Source of the DNA: Thozetella sp. PMI_491
Taxonomy: Eukaryota; Ascomycota; Sordariomycetes; Chaetosphaeriales; Chaetosphaeriaceae
DNA: 64,000 nucleotides
Direction of reading: 5' to 3'
NCBI GenBank assembly: GCA_021432635.1
Contig: MU270022.1
Span: forward strand, 1,426,001-1,490,000
Numbering within the stretch: position 1 is the stretch's first letter; each line of letters begins with the position of its first letter. Under the pieces are notes generated by a model, which saw only the letters and a list, made by a program, of their open reading frames with translations, did no database searches and was not told the DNA's origin. Below, one piece after another: positions 44,543-57,241 of this stretch. A program made the translations under genes and the position numbers.

Positions 44543-46129
44543 ACAACGCTCTTGATAACGCTCCACTCCTCGCCGAAGCTGCCATTATTGCCTGTGCATG
44601 CGGGGCACGCGTCAGCTTCGGCGGAGATCCTAGCGGATACTGTGCTATAGAAAACCGCTTCCTCCGAATGGTTCGGGCTACGGCCGATTGGATGATGACA
44701 AATATAGTAAGACGTATATACGACGGTCCAGGGGCTTAGCAGCGGAGAGGGGAAACACGCTCCCAGTTAGTGTCTTCTCCGCGAAAACCCTCACAATTTT
44801 TGCGGGCGGTTTGCGACCATCATCCAGGTTATAGATGGAGCGTGTCAAAGGAGCACATGCAAGAAACTCCTCCTATCTTTTTGCCTACCATGAAACATAG
44901 AGTCCCGAGTAGCCCTAAGGGACGGTCCTCAGCAGGCGGGCCAGAACTTGAGGGCCTATGTTGGGTGAGCCAATTCCCCGTATGGTGCGCCAAAAGGAGC
45001 ATTATACGTGTTTTAATGAAGGATGGCAAACATAGTTGAATGGCTTCTTCCGGAGCGAGCTATAGGGGGAACCCAAGTGCCCCATAGCTATAAAGCCGTT
45101 AGGCAACACAACAGTGGTGTGACCTCCCAGGTACGATCCAATTGTGACCATTCTTGGACGGAGTGTTGCGAAACAGAATAGCCCGAGGCGGTTGCGCTAA
45201 GGGCTCAAAACGTAGCCTACCTAGGGTATGTATGACTCCGGAGGTAACGTCAACAGCATGGACTGGAGCTCATCGAAGATGGGCCGGTTTTAGACTGCAT
45301 CCAGCTACGTGCTCTTTTTCTCAAATACCCGTGGCCGAAACGGTACAGGTAAACAATAGCCCTAAATGTCTTCTGACATTCGGATATAGAAGCAAACATT
45401 ATGCTCCCAACCTTCATAGGCGATTAAGTAGCCACTGATAGAAAATCCTTATATATAACACATAGCTAGTATACCATATAGGCCACCAGGACACAACAAT
45501 GAAGTCGATTTGGTCAGAAGGGCTACACTATTCGGGGACCTCACATCATTGGTACCGCTACTTAAGTTATATCTCAAATATGAAACGGCCTGCAACAATA
45601 ATTATCCAAAAGGGTACCCCGGGTCGGCCGTGCGAAGATGAGAGTTTGAGTTATTCAACGAAAGGAGATCACAGCCACCAATCCATACAGTCAATGGCAA
45701 TAAGGAAAGGACCCCAGTACTGGAGGATTGCTTAGCGCGAATTGAGCTCTGAACATCTATGACACACGGTCTAACCACAAAGCATCTCACGCGTTCGGCA
45801 CCCCCAGCCCTCGCGCTGTTATGCAGATTTAGTCGAATTGCGACAGCGGCTGTTTGGTATTTTTCTATGTACACATAGGTGTTGAGATCACTTCGTAGAC
45901 AGGATCCCTCTTCTTCCTCAGATACGGACTAGAACTATGCGACCTAGTATAGGGCCAAGAGGTGTAGATATCATCGACAAGAAATGAGTAGTATAGTAGG
46001 CACAATACGCTCTACACCCACATTGTAGAGAGGAAAGGCTCTAAAAGCGGAAAAATTTGGAAGTATATTTAGACGATTTAAGAAATCTAGTACCATAGAA
46101 TCTGTGCAATTTAGGGTTTTGAGGTAGCT

Positions 46130-46145
46130 AGGTACCAAGGTACCT
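46130..46145. repeat. 16-base palindrome AGGTACC-AA-GGTACCT
   Basis: Two 7-base arms with a two-base centre, in the gene-free stretch. The AGGTACCT / ACCTACCT word recurs elsewhere in the window. Confidence 0.6.
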
Positions 46146-47881
46146 CCTATTCATCCGTATCGCATGTTTGAATCACTTAGTTTTGCCTAGGTTCTATACC
46201 ACCTACACGGTTACTTAGCTATCTAGAAGGAGGAAGGAGGCCCCGGTTATGAAACTTCCCCTAGGTACTACTTGATACCAATTTCTTTTCGCCATTAAAG
46301 ATATAGTACAGAAAGGACCCTTGGTAAATACTAATCGTAGGAAGGAGCGCAGCCTCCGACATGGATTTTCATGATCTGAGACAGGAAACATAGGAAGATG
46401 CGCAGCCACATTCTCCAGACACAAGCGACTACATTACGAGGACTCAGAATCAAATAATCTTTTGGCGGATGCGATTTCCCATCAGCTGGGTGTGACCCCA
46501 GGGCCGGGGATAAGCCTCATCGTGATATTCTCGCTTTGGGAACGTTTCGTCTACTAACGAATTCTGCATCCGCTAAGAAATTAAGGGGTAGTTGAAGCTC
46601 CTTCAAGTTGTAGATACCTGCATGAGTAAATTACCCAGGAACGCCACAGTCGTTCATACTGGGAAGATAAACGCGACCTTGAATTGGGCTTGGGTCGACG
46701 CCGGCAGGGTTGCAATTTTGTGAGGCCCTTGTATCTTGGTCGCAGTTGCCATCCTAACGACCAACTGACTGCAACGGTTTCATGGGACTCCGGATATCCA
46801 GATGTGGTTGGCATAATTACCCAGCTTGTCCTCGGTTCCTCGTGATGTTCCATTCCTTCCACGGGTCCGTGCCTTGGTTCCCTCGCCGACAGCCGGTCCG
46901 CGGCAGCTATCCGACCTTCCGCTCTAGGGACCCCGGGCGCCACAGCGGCACGGCATGGCGGGGGTTGGTCGCGTCGTGCCTGGCTGTATGCAAGGTTTCT
47001 GCCAAGCCCTGGGGACATGAACCAAAGATCGTCGGGTTACTTGACAGGAGTATATGATTTAGGAAAGGACTCCGGCCGGTGGCGCCATCCCGCTCACAAC
47101 CTTCCGGGGACCAAGCTAATTAATAGCTGTGCTTATTCTTGCAGCAAGGCTTACGCGCCAAGCGTTTACCTGGAACTTACATGCAGCCCCAAAGAACGGG
47201 GATAACAAATTCGAAATTGGGCAAGAATGTTACTGTATGCTCCGTGGCAACCTTTTGATAAGCAGTCGACATGCGCCCACATTCCGTAGAGCGTTTGAGG
47301 TGGCGGTAAGGTATGAGATAATATTCCTTGTCCAAGCTAGCTGAACATTATTGCCCGAAGTCAAGCAGCTCGCCGTCTCGCCACCGCCTCGAGGGTTGAC
47401 GCTGCGGAAATTGGGTTCTATCAGCCGCAAACTAACCAACTGCATCAGCCGGCAGGCATCCTATAGCGTTATGGGGGAGGTCTCTTCAGCGAAGAAAACG
47501 AGCCTCGATCCTGAGGCCTCACGGCGGCTGATGTCACTGGATGAACCAAGGCGAATGTCTGAGATACCGAACTAGGGTTATATACTTCCGAAAGCATTCG
47601 ATGCGGGGGAAGTGCCGCGGCACTCGCAGCGTGGCCCACGGGAATGTACGGTGACTGGGTAACAAGGAAGTCGGCATCACCTTTCATGACAACCGAGAAT
47701 GGCCGGAAATCTTGCATGTTGCTGATACTTACTGCGTTGGCTTGAATAGGTGAGAAAACTCACGGGATTCATGCCAGAACACAGATTCCTGGAGTTCAAG
47801 GATGGCTCTCAAATAAGACTTGTGGTACAGCAGCCATTCTGATTGTCCTGGATTGGAAAATAAGGAGGGCCAACGAGCCTG

Positions 47882-49340
47882 TCAGTCGTCCCCAACACAC
47901 ATCTCTAGGATCTCTAAAACTTGGTCTTTCTGGACCAAGGGGATGACGTTGAGCTGGCAAAGTGCGTCTTTGAGACTGCTCTCGGCGATAACATCGAGCT
48001 TGTCCCTGCCAATTCCGTATGCCTTAAGAGTCCGAGGAAACTCTAGCTCGCGGATTATGGCATCGAGTGCATCACCCAAGTCCGCCGAGTCCTTGGCCAA
48101 CGCATGCTTCTTCAGCACTTCTGTTATCGCGGGCTCGCCCCAGAACAAGTCCAGGACGATCGCCTGCCGATCCGCATTCGCCTTAGCATTGAACTTCTGG
48201 ACTGCCGGGAGGCAGACACACGTGGTTTCTGAGATCGTTGGTTAAAGTATGTCTAAGGCGGTGTAGGATCTGAAGGAGAGGGAACATGGCCTACCAGCAT
48301 GTGGCACTCCATATGGCCCGACTTGGTGTCCAATCCCGTGAGAGGCTCCTGTATGCTTCGTGTTAGTATGGGGACAATCAAGGCCGTGGTCGTGCGTGCC
48401 CCTGTGCAATGTGGAGGTGATTAACATACCGACAGGCACGCCGTGGATGACATGGGGCTTCATGCTTTCGGCCGCTCCAAGTTGCGCGTTGAGACGGGCT
48501 TCCAGGTCCTGCGGGTCTCGCTTGGTCCGCAAGAGCGACGGGATCAGCAATTTGAGGCCGTTGATAGCGCAAGCCGTGCCTTCTGGGGTCGGCTTGGACG
48601 AGCAGATGGATTCAACGCAATGGTCCATCGCCCGGAGGCCCGTCGACAGCCATACTCGCTCTGGCGTTGTGAGGCTGATCTTAGGGTCTATCGCAATGAC
48701 CCTATGGCCGATCTGAGTTGGGTCGGCGAACAGCTGCTTGTGCATGGTGACATCGTTTGTGGCCCCGCCGAATGGGTTGAATTCTCCAGCTGATAAGGTT
48801 GTGGTCACGCACATGTAAGGGATTACCGAGGGCTTTACGATGGGATTGTCGATTGTCAGCTCCTTCCTCCGCAAATCATTGCTAGTAATGAGTAGGTGAT
48901 CGAGCTTTTCGTGCGTGTCGGCATCGTTGGCCAGAGCCTAAGATAACATCAGATCCCCGCTCAAGCTGGGATTGTCACGAGGTGCTAACAAGAGCGATCG
49001 CCTTTACTCCATCGACCAGGCTACCCCCTCCAACGGTAATAATGGAGTCGGCCCCCGCTTGCCTTATCTCTCTCATGATTTCTAGCACCTCTGAATAGAA
49101 TGTATGGGGTTTCATGCCATAGTGGAAGCCCACGATGCGATCCTGGCCAATGCTATCCGTGAGACGCTGGACGGCGTCGGTATCCCTGCTCAGCGAGCCC
49201 GAGATGATTATGAAAGGTCGGGCGCCCCCGACGCTATCGGTCAGGTGCTTCGCCAAGGCCTCATAGTAAGGGATGTTGTAGGTAATGACGGGAAATGGCT
49301 TGGCCGGATTGTACCGTTCGATCACCTCGGGGGCAGCCAT
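47882..49340 (-). CDS. Iron-containing alcohol dehydrogenase, maleylacetate reductase-like
   Basis: NAD(P)-dependent dehydrogenase of the Fe-ADH superfamily, 419 residues from exons 49340-48990, 48937-48430, 48348-48295 and 48228-47882. The nucleotide loop is 'ITVGGGSLVDGVKAIAL' (near 100-117). The metal-site region 'GLRAMDHCVES' is of the maleylacetate-reductase type, where this helix differs from the DxxxH of classical Fe-ADHs. 'GASHGIGHQVGPYGVPHAETTC' supplies further His ligands and is formed by joining exons 2, 3 and 4; the tiny 54-base exon 3 is required. Maleylacetate reductases reduce maleylacetate to 3-oxoadipate in hydroxyquinol/resorcinol breakdown, but fungal relatives also reduce other substrates. 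No resorcinol hydroxylase or ring-cleaving dioxygenase is in the window. Confidence 0.85.
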
Positions 49341-50527
49341 CGTGGGGGACAGGTACCTATCGCGAGGGCGGCTGGGAGTTTGTGTCCGGGAAGAGAACTC
49401 TTGGTTAAGATGTCTGTTGAAGCAAAACAGGTGCCGGCAGCGGTGTTCGCCCGACCTGCGCCCTTTGTCATAGCATATGCACTACCAGGCTTGACGACAG
49501 AAGAATCACCTCATGCAGGCGGTGGTTGGCTAGGGCCGCGCCACTACGTTGCTCTGTGTGCGGGCTCAGCATGCAGAGGCCGGGGTTCCCAATAGTCGTC
49601 CTGCAGTCCCATCAGACCCGTCTTACTAAAACTCCACGTCGCAATCACTACGTATCCATTCGGATTCGCGCACGCAACCCCGGCCCCCAAGAGTACCCTC
49701 TCCAGCTATTTTGGGCTGTCGGCTGATTGCTATCACCGAACCCATGGAGATGATGGTGTGTATTGCAGGTCAGCGCGCTCAAGAGTCCCAACATTCGCTA
49801 TCGCGTCCTCGTTCACTTAGCCTACTATAGTTATAGATAATTCCCTGTCTGTGCGCAAGAACAACCTCGGCGGCGATCTTGCAACGTTAGCAGCGGATCG
49901 ATGCTTTGCTTCCCCTTATTTTCTTATTTCCAGAAAATCCCAGTCGTAACTCCCCCAATTCGCGCAGCCGTCTGAGGATCGGCAGCCGAGCCGAGGACAC
50001 ACCGGCTGTGCCACCCTTGTGATTCTGGAACCCTGTCGGAGTAACAGGGGTATGAGGCCCTGGGAACTATCACGTGATGGTCTGTAATTGAAGGATCCGA
50101 GTGTAAGGTACCTGGGGCCAGCGGGCAGGGAAGGGATCCTGGGAGAAGTAAGGGGTGAGGGATAGGCGCGAAAACCACTCGCTGGACCCTGGAATTTAGG
50201 GTTGGGCGATCAGGTGCTTCAGGTACCATGGTTGCACAAGATTCACCAGACGCGCCAGGCCGATGGACAGAAGAGAATCGACTCCGACAGTATTAGTGCC
50301 AAGTGGTGTCTATATTTTGAGGCTAATGTACTTAGGGAGGCAGGGGTGCCGGGTCGTCCTACCTACCAACGTTGCTTAGGTATGCGGGAGACCGGCGCCC
50401 CGACGGGAGCGAATGGAAGGCCAGCCGAGGCCGGCCAGACGAGCCTTACGAGGCCGCACGACAGGAGGCTCTAGATCTGTGTGCTGTATTCAACAAGATG
50501 ACCGCTTATTCTACATTGTGTGGCTTA
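49341..50527. other. Promoter of the Fe-ADH gene and spacer
   Basis: About 1.2 kb. The first few hundred bases are presumably the promoter of the Fe-ADH gene; the end is the 3' flank of the rhodopsin-domain gene. Frames here are short, without motifs. Confidence 0.45.
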
Positions 50528-51960
50528 TTAGGCCTTGGTGGTGTTCAGCCAACTCCGGGGCTCCGCCTCCCGGTCGCCATCCGTCTCTCTCTCCCTCTTC
50601 CTTTCCTCCGTGACGGTGACCTGTGTCTTGACCAAGATGGCGCGGTCATCCATTTCAATCTCGCCGGGTGCTTGGCTGTCGGTGTCGCTCAGCCGTTCGA
50701 AGTCGTGGCCTTTCACTTTGGAGCCAACGCTGCTTGCCGCTCCCGAGACCGTGGCAAGCCCGGTCTGGCTCCTTTCGCCGTACTGATTCCTGGAGTTCCA
50801 CTTGTTGGTTCCCGCTCCCATGTCGTTGGTGTTGCCGCTGCTCCCGTATCCAGTCCGGCCTCTGCGGTTCCTGAAGAAACGGTCGAAGAATGGGGCCAAC
50901 AGGGGCAGGTTGCCGGAGATGACGGCCACGCCTTGCTCAAGGGTGGTCCAGGTGCTGGCATAAACCTGCGTGTAAGTCGGGTCGCTGGGTGTGAAGCTGA
51001 CAAGAACAACAAGACGGATGATAGAAGCTACGCAGACGCTAGAGGAGCATTTAGTCAGCACACGCAACGTGAAGGACAAAACAACAGCTCCTCTTTGATA
51101 CACTTGAAACTTTTGGAGCTAAGGAAGACGGCTGACTCACAAGCATCCAAGCAGGAATATACCAAGCACCGCCGCCTTCTTGCGGGGGTTGAGCTTCAGG
51201 CCCAGAATTGAGGGCAAGGGGAGCGCGAGGATGTAAACGTCACCAAGCAGGCTGAGTCCGCCGTTGACCGTTCCAGAGATGGCCTGGTTGCGGCAGCTAC
51301 CGCCTGGGATCGTCCGGTCGTAGTAGTAGGCGATGGGCGTGCACACGGTCAGGTTGACGAACCATGTAGCGATGGCCCACATGAGAGTGTAAGCAATGCC
51401 GATGTAGGCCCAAAAGCGGAACTCCTTAGTCGTGAAGATGCGCATGTAAAAGAGAATAATTGAGGTCTTGACGCAGGCCAGAGCCGGCTGGTTGGCGCGC
51501 TGGAGGGCGAAGGTGATCTAAGATTCGGACGCACGTTAGCATACACACCATCCGCTCCCTATGCCGCCAAAGCGGAGAAAAGAAGGGAGGTGAGAGAGCC
51601 GACCTTGGAAAAGTTGTTCTGCTGCTCCTTGGTGAGATTACAGAAATGGTGCCCGAGGCCATTGGGAATTACTTGATGCGCAAGGTTAGCTCAGCAGTTC
51701 TCTAATGAGCGAGACAGAGACCAGTTCAGGTGCTTCGTACGCAAATACTCGCAGATTGACGGCTCGAGGATGATGATGAGGCCAGCACCCATCAGCCAGT
51801 CGTCCCAACCAAGCTCCTGGCCGGTCCTCTTCCGAGCCACAAGGCGCAGGGTGTAAGAGAGGATCGAGAGGGTCAAGACGATGGTGGTCGGGACGATGGC
51901 AAACATCTGCTTGCCATAGACATCGCCAGGGATGTCGGGCTCGCAGGCGGCGGAAGCCAT
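50528..51960 (-). CDS. Seven-helix rhodopsin-domain membrane protein, PTH11-like
   Basis: Member of the fungal rhodopsin-domain family (PF20684 type), 391 residues from exons 51960-51741, 51671-51604, 51517-51141 and 51038-50528. Helix 1 starts at 'MFAIVPTTIVLTLSILSYTLRLVARK', followed by 'GWDDWLM' in helix 2, the short 'GLGHHFCNLTKEQQNNFSK' loop, helix 3 'ACVKTSIILFYMRIF', helix 4 'WAIATWFVNLTVC', then 'GGLSLLGDVYILALPLP' and the last two helices. Introns fall between helices. A hydrophilic tail of about 120 residues is rich in Gly, Asn, Glu and Arg. No CFEM domain precedes it, unlike PTH11 itself. Likely plasma-membrane receptor or sensor; ligand unknown. The exon 2 donor (GTCGGC) is weak. 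It is divergent from an MFS gene 2.7 kb away. Confidence 0.8.
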
Positions 51961-54648
51961 CGCGAATCTCGGGACGATGGGAGGAGGGCAGGGACTCTGA
52001 TCGAGATCTGCCAGAGATTCCGGGCGATGATGTGCTTTGGGCGCACCCGCAGTGATATTGGAGCAGAGGCTAGAAGCAAAAGCAGGAATGATCAGCTTCT
52101 ACCCATACCGTCGCCAGATGTTGCTATATACATAGTCCTCGAGATCGTCCAAACCCATGCGATGGCGAAAGCCCACAACCCGACCGACCATGCAGCCACC
52201 GCGAAAGAACCTGCCGCATACAACAGCCCACCCCCTCCCATCCGCGGGCGTACTGTGGTAGCACAACTGGGACTTGGCCTCGCTCGGCGGCGCAGGAATC
52301 GCTGGCCCGGCCTCCGACTCCATCATGAGACGTAACAGGGCAGGGGGCTCGGGGAGCCAGGGCAGAGGAATCCGGTGGGCCTGGTAGGATACCTTAGCGT
52401 TGTGGTCTCTCTGCGTTCCAGAAACCACTTCGCCAGGCTGTGGTGTGTAACGACGCCACTAGCTGCAATGGGAAGGTGTCCAACCATGTCATAAGAATTA
52501 CGGTAGAAAAAGGGAGAGCCGTGAGGACTTTTGAGCTACCAGGCTAGGCTGGTGGATCGACGTCCAGACGTCGTCGTGCATGGTTTTCGTTTTTGAAAAT
52601 ATTTCTCTTACTTGTTTTGCACGAGGTAATTGGCATTTTGGTTTCTCTTTTTCTTCTTTTTTGTTTTATTTTTGCTCTTGGGATGTCGTTGGCGCCTGGC
52701 AATGCAAAGTGGCACCCTATCCACTTACCCCAGCATTGGCAAAAGTCGGCCAAGGAAAGCCAAGCTGCGCGGCCAAATGCCCAGAGGCTTGGTGCTGGCA
52801 AGTGCCGAAAAAAGGGGGGAGGGGACTGGTGGTGGTGCGCCCAGAGCATTAACCGTGTGTTCCCAGTATAACTACAGGTACTGTACCTACCTAGTTTGTC
52901 TTCCCTTGTCCTTGCCCTCTCTTCTCCTCCTTCGCTGGGTGCCCCTGCAACAAAAGGGGGCGCTCCGGGGGATGCGCCAGGAGGAACAGCGCCAAACGCG
53001 CTAGCCCGGATTGGAGGTAGCAGGACCGAAGCCAAGAAAATTAGGTGCTACCTACTAGGCACCCAGGGAGCCCTCTTCCAATTTTTTGGGCGGCCCGCTC
53101 CGGGTCCCCCCAGCTTCTAGAGCTTGTCTCAGCTTGGCGTTAGAGCGCCATGCCAAGCGGCCATTTGCCGCCAGAGTCGCCAACCAGAATAGGCTCTAAG
53201 CCAGTTGATGGCTAAACAGCCACGGCAGCTTCTTGCGCCGGCAGGCATCTGCCTCCGCAGCATTAATTAGCTCCCTAGCCCCCAGCGGTTCCTCCTAGAC
53301 CTAGTACGAAGGTAGGATGCTGCTGCTTGCTCCCCTGTCCAGACTGCCTGCCTTGCCCACAACCTCCCCCCCCCGGCCAGGCCCAAAAAGGGACGCAGCG
53401 ATTGATTGCGCACGACTGATAATTGTTCCGCGGGTAATATCGCTCGCCGCCGTTTGAACCCTCGCTCTCGCCGCCGGTCCAATGAGGGCAGTAATCGCGA
53501 TACCAGCTTCGCAAAACATGCAAATTTGGACTATGCTAGTGGGAGAAAAAAAAATTAACCTAAATTTGCTATCCTTTCTCCTCCTCCCCTCCCTTGCCTT
53601 ACCCTCCTCCCCTGCTAGAAGCTGAGGGCTGTTGGCAATAGTTAGCTGCTACGTAGTAGCCGTGCTTGCTGTCGACATTGCTGACGACGTTCTTGCTTCC
53701 AGGTTGCCCCTATCCTACCTACTTGAGATGCAGTATACGCAGTGCTATGGTGGTAATAAGCTGGCTGCCCCTTGCCTCAAGTGGAGAGATACCCAAGCTT
53801 CTGCCTGCCTTTCGGAACACTATATCTCCGCTGTAAAATGAAACCGTACCATACCAGAGGCCCTGGTGCACTTGTCGATTTTTTTTCTGCTCCTTCCCTT
53901 CCCCTACCCCTCCCCCTCCCCAAGTGTTGTACCGTGTGCAACAGGTAAACATCCTGGGCCATTACACCCTGGACCGTCGTTTTTTTTTCACTGGCCCACT
54001 CGCCTACCCACGTTATTCGCGCAGAACAACCGGGTGGAGCCCAGGCAAAATGGGTATCGGTCCATGTTGACAGGGCTCGTCATGCTGGGGGCCAGAAAGC
54101 CGCATGCATACCGGCGGGGTCTCTTCGCTAGTTCGCAGCAGTCGAGAGCCGTCTCGTACGGTCTGGGGGGTTGTTATGGCCGTGCCCCTTTCCTGCATGT
54201 GGTCCTACATCTCGGGGCTACCACTCTGGCGTGGCCTCCTGCGTCGTCGACCTCGCGATCCTGGCCCCCCTTTCCCCCCTTTAAGGTGAAGCACACAAGG
54301 ATCTCGCTGGGCCTGGCCAGCAGGATGCTACCCAAACCAACACCAGACTGCAGCTCATGTGTACTATCGGTTCGCTTGTCTGTGCGCCACCCGGCATCTC
54401 GGACGCAGACCTCCCAGCTTTTCAGTTCCCCTCCTCCCTAAAAAACTGCCCGGATTCCTTTGTCCCAGACTGTTGGGTTGGGCCCGACTGCATACTCCCG
54501 TCCCTTACGCTCTTTACGCTCCTTATCGTTCCTCTTGCTTCGTTGCTTTTTCGGAAGCACGTACATACTACTCTCCACACCACCACCTCCCTCCGCCAAC
54601 GACCACCGCAGCAACGACAGCGCGCAGGGGACAACCACCGACCTAGCC
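51961..54648. other. 2.7 kb divergent intergenic region
   Basis: Lies between the rhodopsin-domain gene (-) and the MFS gene (+). It has several pyrimidine-rich and homopolymer tracts (T-rich 52640-52680; CT-rich 53865-53935; C/T-rich 54570-54600) and GC-rich segments with open frames on both strands that look like chance. The last 700 bases may include the long 5' leader of the MFS gene. No protein gene is supported. Confidence 0.45.
53865..53935. other. Pyrimidine tract
   Basis: About 70 bases almost wholly C and T on the + strand (T8, then CTTCC/CCCTACC/CCCTCC runs). Such tracts are common in promoters of highly expressed fungal genes, but here the next ATG is over 700 bases away. Confidence 0.6.
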
Positions 54649-56451
54649 ATGGAACAACCCGCGTCCTCTCCCACCCGGGAGAGCCACTCGGCTGGCTCTG
54701 ACTTGGCAGTCGATGAGAAAGTCCCGGACGCTTCGTCCAGCGGCGTGCCCGTGGTGCAGACCTCGGAGGATGGGATCGTCCTCATCCCCCAGCCGTCTGC
54801 CGATCCCGCCGATCCCTTGAACTGGCCCTTGAAGAAGAAGGCCGTCATTGTGTCCACTCTCTTCCTAGCCCTGTTCGTGGGCATGTCGGCTCCCTTCTGT
54901 GGCCAGCTTAACCTTAAGCAGCAGGCCGACCTCTACGGGAAGACGACGCTTCAGATCAGCTACTTTGTACGTGAACTTCCTTTCCGGGGCCGCCAATCAC
55001 GAGATGACGCCATATATCTTCTCCTCGCGCAGACGCATCAGACACTAACTGGCAACCACAGAACTCGGCCGCTTCCGCTGGTCTGGCTTCGGGAGGATGG
55101 CTCTGGTGGCCTCTGTCCTTCAAGCTGGGCCGCAGCTCCGTCATCTTCTACTGCCTCTTCGGCCTTCTGGCGGCCCAGATCTGGGCTCCGCTCATGACGG
55201 GCCCCAATGACTACATCCCGTACCTGGTCTCGCGCCTGTTTGCCGGCTTCTTCGGCGTTGTCGTATCCATCCTCGGCCCGCGCATCTTGGTCGACATGTT
55301 CTTCCTCCACCAGCGGGGTCGTGCTTTCACCATCCTCCACGTCGCTCTGAACCTGGGCGCGTCCGCCGGCCCAACCTTCTCAGGCTACGTCGGTGCCAAC
55401 ACGTACTGGAACGTCGAGTACTGGTGGCACGTCGCGCTGACCTCCTTCACCCTCATCCCTGTCTTCCTGTTCCTCGAGGACACCACCTACGACCGCTCCG
55501 AAGGCGCGGTCAACCGGAAGAAGCCCGACAGTTGGATCCAGGACCGCGTCGAAACCTTTTTCTTCGGAACCAGCGTGGTCCCCAAGAGCACCTGGCTTGA
55601 TACGGTACGTGCCATCTTTTCTGTCCTTCTCCCTTAGCGAGATTGAAACTACAAGTGCTGGCTGTGTTGGTTCCGGAGCTTGGCCCGCTGACCGTGATAC
55701 GATATAGATCAAGCGCGCCGGTGTCCCTCTCAAGATTGCTATTGCCCCCGTCATTCTCATCATTGCCGCATTCGACAGCATTAGCTTCGGATTCTACGTC
55801 GCATTGAACGCCCTGACGCCGGTTTGGCTCCAGCTGCCCAAGAAGGCCGGTGGACTATACGAGTTTTCGGTAGCGGACAATGCCTCCTTTACCTTTATCC
55901 ACTGGGTCGGTGTCGCATTCGGCCTTGTGTATGGCCACTTCCTCAGCGACCGCATTCCTCTGTGGCTCGCGGCCCGCAACAAGGGCGTCTGGAAGCCCGA
56001 GTACCGCCTGCACGCGCTTTGGCCCACCAACTTCGTGCTCATGCCGCTGGGCCTGGGCCTCGTCGGCATCGGATTCCAGTACAAGCTCCACTGGGCCGTG
56101 CAGATGGTCGGCCAGTTCTTCGTGACCATTGGCTCCCTCGTCAGCATCCCCATCACCGTCAACTACATCTGCGAGTGCTTCCGTACGCACACCGTCGAGG
56201 CCACGCTCTGCCTCAACTCCATGCGCCTGTTCCTCGGCCTGTCTATCAACTTCTACATCAACCCCTGGATTTCTGCCGTTGGCATTGGCTGGGTCTATGG
56301 CATGATGGCGTTCTTCACCGTCTTTGCCTTCTGCTTCTTGATTCTTCTGATGCTGTTCGGCACCAAGATCCGCGCTCTTTCCCCCTTCCAGACCTCAAGT
56401 ACCGAGGAGGGAGAGCACGTGTTGCAGAAGACGGAGAGTACGAGTGCTTAG
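54649..56451 (+). CDS. MFS transporter, DHA1-type
   Basis: Twelve-helix drug/metabolite antiporter of 534 residues from exons 54649-54966, 55062-55604 and 55708-56451. 'DPADPLNWPLKKK' before helix 1 is the standard fungal DHA1 opening. Motif C is 'LNLGASAGPTFSGYV' in helix 5. The cytoplasmic centre loop around residues 270-290 is charged ('RSEGAVNRKKPDSWIQDR'). The second half runs from 'IKRAGVPLKIAIAPVILIIAAF' to 'FLILLMLFGTKIRALSPF'. Both introns are phase 0 and needed for continuity. The start at 54649 is the first in-frame ATG in a good context (GCCATGG). It could export a metabolite made by the nearby methyltransferase/SDR genes, or simply act in drug resistance. Confidence 0.88.
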
Positions 56452-57241
56452 GCCGGTGTCTGTATTATCTTTTAACTCACCAGTATCCTACAATTCACGG
56501 GGGAGGAAACGTCGTCTGGTTGTTTGATTTGTGCCCGTCTGTTCGACCGATTGTAGCAGCATCAACTGTGTAGCATTGTGAGAATCCTGATCCACTGGGT
56601 CCCCAAAAGTTCTTCGAATGTCGCCTCGGTTAGCGAGACTAGCCTAGCCACGATAAATAAACAGATCTTCTTTTTCTCCCCTGTAACCCAGACATTGCCC
56701 ATGGGGCTCGCGTAGAGACAGGCTTTGTTGGCAAGCAGATGACAGTCATCCATATATCTAGAAAGAGGTCTAGCGTGACGACACATTCGATTTCTAGCTC
56801 TTCTGCCCTATCTCAAGCTCTTTCTCAGTGGAATATTGGACCGACTAGTTGGTGAGGTGCCCGGTCGAAGATGGTATGAGTACTACGAAGTAATTACTCC
56901 GTGCTCGTATACGGTTTCCTATCCATACATAGTGCAGAATTCTTTTAAAAATAACGGACTCCGCTTCTCTGTGAAGGCCGCAGGTAACCTAGCGAGTGGG
57001 GGCGGCCCTGCACGAAGTGATAGACAAGGGACCATGCAAGACCCCTGCTCAACGGGCAATTTAGTGGGCACACGGCCCTGGCGCACAGATGGGGGCTGCC
57101 CTAGCAGGCAATCCTACGTATATCAAGGGTTTGCCTGCCCGCCGAAGGCGTGCGACGTCTGGTAGCCTATCGCCTCCCCCGAACGACGTGTCTACCCCTC
57201 GTCATTCCCGCATCTAGTTTCAGAACCGTTCCTGTTCCATC
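56452..57241. other. Intergenic spacer
   Basis: About 790 bases between two genes in the same direction, the MFS terminator and methyltransferase promoter. No gene seen. Confidence 0.5.

Larger units (their letters stand above)
44439..47881. other. 3.4 kb gene-free stretch
   Basis: The largest stretch without a supported gene. All frames are short and lack motifs; base composition shifts between AT-rich (45400-46500) and mixed. It may be old repeat-derived DNA, but I see no terminal repeats, transposase or reverse-transcriptase motifs. Confidence 0.5.

Noticed and set aside
50372-51211. 279-codon frame opposite the rhodopsin-domain gene
   Set aside because: Antisense shadow; the seven-helix protein is clearly the coding strand.
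52544-53035. 163-codon frame in the divergent region
   Set aside because: Low-complexity Ala/Pro and basic runs, no family, and overlaps pyrimidine-rich promoter-like DNA.
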